A stretch of 23,553 nt of DNA from assembly GCA_900618795.1 (NCBI GenBank), contig UYJD01000002.1, forward strand, positions 1,497,921 through 1,521,473, in the 5' to 3' direction. Source of the stretch: Cyanodermella asteris (Eukaryota; Ascomycota; Lecanoromycetes; Ostropales; Stictidaceae). Shown here piece by piece: positions 20,343 to 23,553 of this stretch. A program made the position numbers and the translations under genes. Each line of letters starts with the position of its first letter. The first letter of the stretch is position 1. The notes beneath the pieces were generated by a model that was not told the DNA's origin, did no database searches, and saw only the letters and a list, made by a program, of their open reading frames with translations.

Positions 20343-20362
20343 CAAGATCTGATGAGATCTTG
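20343..20362. repeat. Perfect 8-bp inverted repeat with 4-nt loop
   Basis: CAAGATCT and AGATCTTG flank GATG, and two outer G-T wobble pairs could extend the stem. It lies in gene-poor DNA. Confidence 0.5.
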
Positions 20363-21030
20363 TGTCAGGTTTCCACACCATGTTGTCGAGCTGCGCATAA
20401 AGTCGCGTTTGCAATCATTGTATTGGCTGGACAACATTCAAAGACTGCGTCCACGGCCTTCAATCAACTGTGCCGGGCCCGCAGCAATCGAGATCTGGTC
20501 GATGATACCGATAGCCCGGTATCCAAGGAAATGTCAAGGAAGAGATGGGTCAGTACTCGGTATCGATCTAGAAGTCGTGCACATAGAGGGGTCTACCCGG
20601 TTTCCGATCGACGAAGGCGGCTGAGAAGGAACCATCGGAGCCGACACACGAGAGTTACTAGCATGTCCCGGAGCAGGGGTATAAGGCTGGGCAAGGTCAT
20701 GAACCCCTGATAGATGTGCTCGACGAGGCTTCTTTAGCCAATAATCGTTAACATCAACAAGTCATGTGGTATGGGACAGCACACACATGCAGCGGACGCC
20801 CTGTCCGGTTGCTGCATCACGAAAGCGTGCCCGAGCCGGCGGGTACAACATGACTAAAGGACCCTCGCATTCTGACATCGTACGGTAATCTCTGTGTAAC
20901 TCCTGTGTGCAGGACGCTGCCATGTACAAGTGAAGTGGGGGGTTTTCTTGGGAGCGTTCCTGAATGCAGAAGAAAGGAAGTCAAGGCTGGAACTGTATTT
21001 TGATCGCCGAGCTAGATCCCACGTTGTGCC

Positions 21031-21127
21031 TGCATTTTTGCATTTGCGTCTGCGATGAGGACCTCAACACCGCAGGACTCTTAGAAGGCGGCTGATATTG
21101 CATTTTTACTTGTGCTGTATTGCATTT
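21031..21127 (+). repeat. Cluster of four TGCATTT motifs
   Basis: TGCATTT occurs at 21031-21037, 21039-21045, 21099-21105 and 21121-21127; the last two are preceded by AT or TAT. There is no strict tandem period. It may be a worn simple repeat or a binding-site cluster. Confidence 0.45.
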
Positions 21128-22118
21128 GTGCATGAACTTTCTATTTCCGTGATTCCGCCCTCCCGCGTCAGATGAGGACTGATTTAGGGCCGGGCGTGGC
21201 CGACATGTATGCAGCCTGTCGGCCCGGTATACTCCCACGATATCCTCGCGTTTCGTGTCACTCGACCTTCGCCAGACAATCTTCAGGAGCATGGATTTGC
21301 GGTTGCCATCCTCTGCTCATCGCGCCATATACCGCTGACCGGTCCTTATCGGCCGTTTGGACGGGCTTGGGCTAAGTTCAGCTTCGCCTACAAGGAAGAG
21401 ATCTCCAAGCTGGTAACACGGTAACTCCTCCATTTCGAGTACCCAACCTCGTTCACGTCATCATTCTGCTTTATGGATTCCCTCGATTTACATTATGACT
21501 TTTTTTTTTTCCGAGTCACAATCCACCGGGAATTATCGCCCGGACTGATGTGTCCCGACACCTTCACGTCGTGCTCACTCTGCTCAAAGAAACCTGTACG
21601 CAATGCTCGTGCCGTTATCATGATGAAAGAGCTGCGAAACGGACTCTGCGCCAGTGGCAAAGCTGTCGATTAACAAGAAGGAGACCGGTTTCCACGCCCC
21701 ATAGGAAGAACCAGGTAGTCTGATTGACTTTGAAATCGCTCTCCTGAATGACATTCAGCTCCGCCGCCGCCGGCTGATGAGTAGCCCCGAAATTCCCATC
21801 CCGCTCCTCGGCCTCCACGAGTTTTCTGGACCTCCAAATCAGCGTGTAACGCAGAGTCTAGACATCATCGACGAGTGTAGCGGCAAGACATAGCGACGTG
21901 CGAGATAGCTGAGGTGAGGCTGGGGTTGATCATCCAAGCGATCAGTGAAACAGCTGAGAAGCTAGATGGATTCTTATGATACGGGAAATCCATGCTTCGT
22001 CTGATTTCATCATCCACGAAAATTATCACACTAAGCTAGCCAAGGTCCATTAATTCGTCAACGTGATTTTGGTGTTTCAAATCCTACTCAAGTAGAACCA
22101 GAGATCCATACGGACCGA

Positions 22119-23553
22119 TCAGAAAGAGCCCGTCAGCCGAGTGTCGAGCACACTAGCCCCGACCTCGACCCCAAAGCTGCCCTGCGGCACAACCCACTTC
22201 TGGCTCGTTACATCCCACCTGCTCACATCCTTCCTGCGCAACGGGAACGAAGCCACCGCGGTGCCTTTAGGCTGGATCAAGAGCTTACTGTATCCACGCA
22301 ACTGTTTCGTCGGCGCACCAGGAATCATTATGTAAAGCTGCGCAACCTCGGCAGCTGCGACGGAGCCCGTATTCCTGATCGTGGCAGTGATCGTGCCGAC
22401 CTGCTCGAACAAGTCGGCAGTACCGCCGGTTGTCTTTTCAGTGGAAGAGATGGCGGCCAGAGGGTTCACCTGGACGTCGAGGCTGCTGTATGAGAAGTTG
22501 GAGTAGGTCAAGCCATAGCCAAACTCGTATCGGGGTGTGGTGTTCTGGGCGAGGAATGCGCGGTAGTCGATCAGCTCGCCTTCGGTGAAGTCGCAGAACT
22601 TAGTCTTTGTATCACAGGCGTTGAGAATGGATCCGTAATCGGTGTCTTTTTTGGCGACGGTGTAAGGAAGCCGGCCGCTGGGGCTGACTTTGCCGTAGAG
22701 GATATCGGTAATGGTGTAGCCGGCATCTTGACCTGGAAGATGAGCGTAGATGATAGCTGTTACATTCGGATGGTCCACAAAACGATCGACGAGCCTGACT
22801 CCGGCGTTGTGAATAACGACGATGGTGTTGGCGATGTTGATGACGAGTGCGTCGGACGGAGCGTGGGCAAGGTTGATACGGTCGAAGCCCTCGCTCGCGA
22901 ACTCGTTGAGGAAGACGAGGCATGCGTCACTTGTTGACACTACGCTCGGGTTCGTCAGGTTGAAGTCGTGGAAGACCGCAGTGCCGTCCAGGCGAGCTTG
23001 GCTGACGATAGCGTCATAAGGCTATCGAGTGTCAGTGTGATTATTTATATGAGTGAATTGGAGGGCAGTAAAACATACAGCACTGATGTAAGCAGGCGTG
23101 TTGGCACCACTTCCACCTCCGCTGAACATCAGCCCATCCTGGATCTCAGGAGATTCTGGCCATGGCGCGCCCCCAATGAATTTCGAGACGATGTCGTCTG
23201 GAGCACCGACGTCCTGAAAGTTCAAGGGGAATACATCGAAGCCATTGTTGGTCCCATTGCCGCCAACGGTCTGTGGGCTGTAGTTATTCCTGGCCACCGC
23301 ATCGTAACCATAGATCGATACAACCTCGGGTTTCTTCAGAGGCAGGGCGTTATTCGCGTTTTTGACCAGCACATGTCCCTCAATGGCTTGTTGAAGAATG
23401 TTCGGGATAGCAGCCGGGTCTTTAGCATTGATGTACGTGCGGGCCACAGTCAAGTCTTTCGGAATGCCTATGAGGTCGGTCAGCGCATTGCGTATGTGGA
23501 TGTTCGGCAGCAAAAACATACCAACTCCCAGCTCTGGGTAGTCAGTGTAACGC
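22119..23553 (-). CDS. GH3 beta-glucosidase, C-terminal part, cut by right edge
   Basis: Visible minus-strand exons: 23553-23522, 23467-23079, 23021-22119. Introns are 54 and 57 nt with GTATGT donors and CTGAC branch sites. About 440 residues are seen, to the stop at 22119. After YPELGVGIPKDLT come EGHVLVKNANNALPLKKP and SIYGYDA, SGGGSGANTPAYISA, LVFLNEFASEGFDR (the Glu in SEG is the likely acid/base), PGQDAGYTITDILYG, SGRLPYTVAKKDTDYGS, YEFGYGLTYSNFSYS, and a fibronectin-III-like end (LYIMIPGAPTKQLRGYSKLL, then LRRKDVSRWDV). This is the C-terminal alpha/beta sandwich plus FnIII domain of fungal GH3 enzymes, which release glucose from beta-glucosides such as cellobiose. The N-terminal barrel with the Asp nucleophile and any signal peptide lie beyond the edge. 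N-x-S/T sites suggest secretion. The visible part appears intact. Confidence 0.95.

Larger units (their letters stand above)
19398..22118. other. 2.7-kb interval with no supported gene
   Basis: It lies between the converging Zn2Cys6 and GH3 genes, so no promoter is required. Frames of 60-140 codons occur on both strands and overlap one another; none has a recognisable domain. Among them, 20115-20414 (minus) and 21209-21424 (plus) look the most protein-like but have no splice model or motif. It contains a hairpin at 20343-20362, four TGCATTT copies at 21031-21127 and an interrupted T-run near 21500. No mobile-element ends were found. Confidence 0.5.

Noticed and set aside
20115-20414. 99-codon minus-strand frame with hydrophobic stretch
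   Set aside because: Upstream frames are interrupted, no splice path gives a longer product, and no family is recognised.

Overview
The window looks like nuclear DNA of a filamentous ascomycete (Pezizomycotina; a Dothideomycete is my best guess, by overall feel only). The evidence is short GT-AG introns (48-84 nt) with CTNAY-type branch sites, a HET-domain gene, a fungal Zn2Cys6 regulator with an AflR-like C-terminal half, a Pga2-type protein, a secreted type-B carboxylesterase and a fungal GH3 beta-glucosidase. I saw no prokaryotic signature, CRISPR array, tRNA, rRNA or recognisable transposon or virus-like element.

Layout, left to right. (1) 1-422, minus: 5' part of a HET-domain gene running off the left edge. 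(2) 1857-3593, plus: intronless secreted carboxylesterase/lipase. (3) 3699-4870, minus: five-exon protein with two GFA (CENP-V-like) zinc domains, convergent with the esterase. (4) 5329-5907, minus: two-exon small multi-pass membrane protein. (5) About 6323-7523, plus: F-box/leucine-rich-like gene that looks broken. (6) 8295-8691, minus: three-exon CENP-S/Mhf1 histone-fold gene, divergent from (7) 9267-9764, plus: Pga2-family protein. (8) 11124-13050, plus: three-exon type II membrane protein with a lectin-like ectodomain. (9) 13806-14749, minus: two-exon basic, proline-rich protein of unknown family. (10) 18060-19397, plus: Zn2Cys6 transcription factor. (11) 22119-23553, minus: C-terminal 440 residues of a GH3 beta-glucosidase, cut by the right edge.

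Several genes had to be assembled by hand from exons. The GFA, CENP-S, lectin, regulator and GH3 models all splice in frame with canonical GT-AG ends, and each intron carries a branch-like site near its acceptor. The block from 3.6 to 14.8 kb is fairly gene dense. By contrast 14.75-18.06 kb and 19.40-22.12 kb hold no gene I can support and isolate the Zn2Cys6 regulator.

The genes do not form an obvious pathway. The esterase and GH3 enzyme fit extracellular degradation, CENP-S is a core chromosome and DNA-repair factor, Pga2 acts in the secretory pathway, and HET genes act in non-self recognition. I found no convincing undescribed system. The items most worth a second look are the lectin-like membrane protein, the CENP-S/Pga2 divergent promoter (paired ACGCGT sites plus a hairpin), the decayed F-box-like locus and an apparent excess of short perfect hairpins in non-coding DNA.
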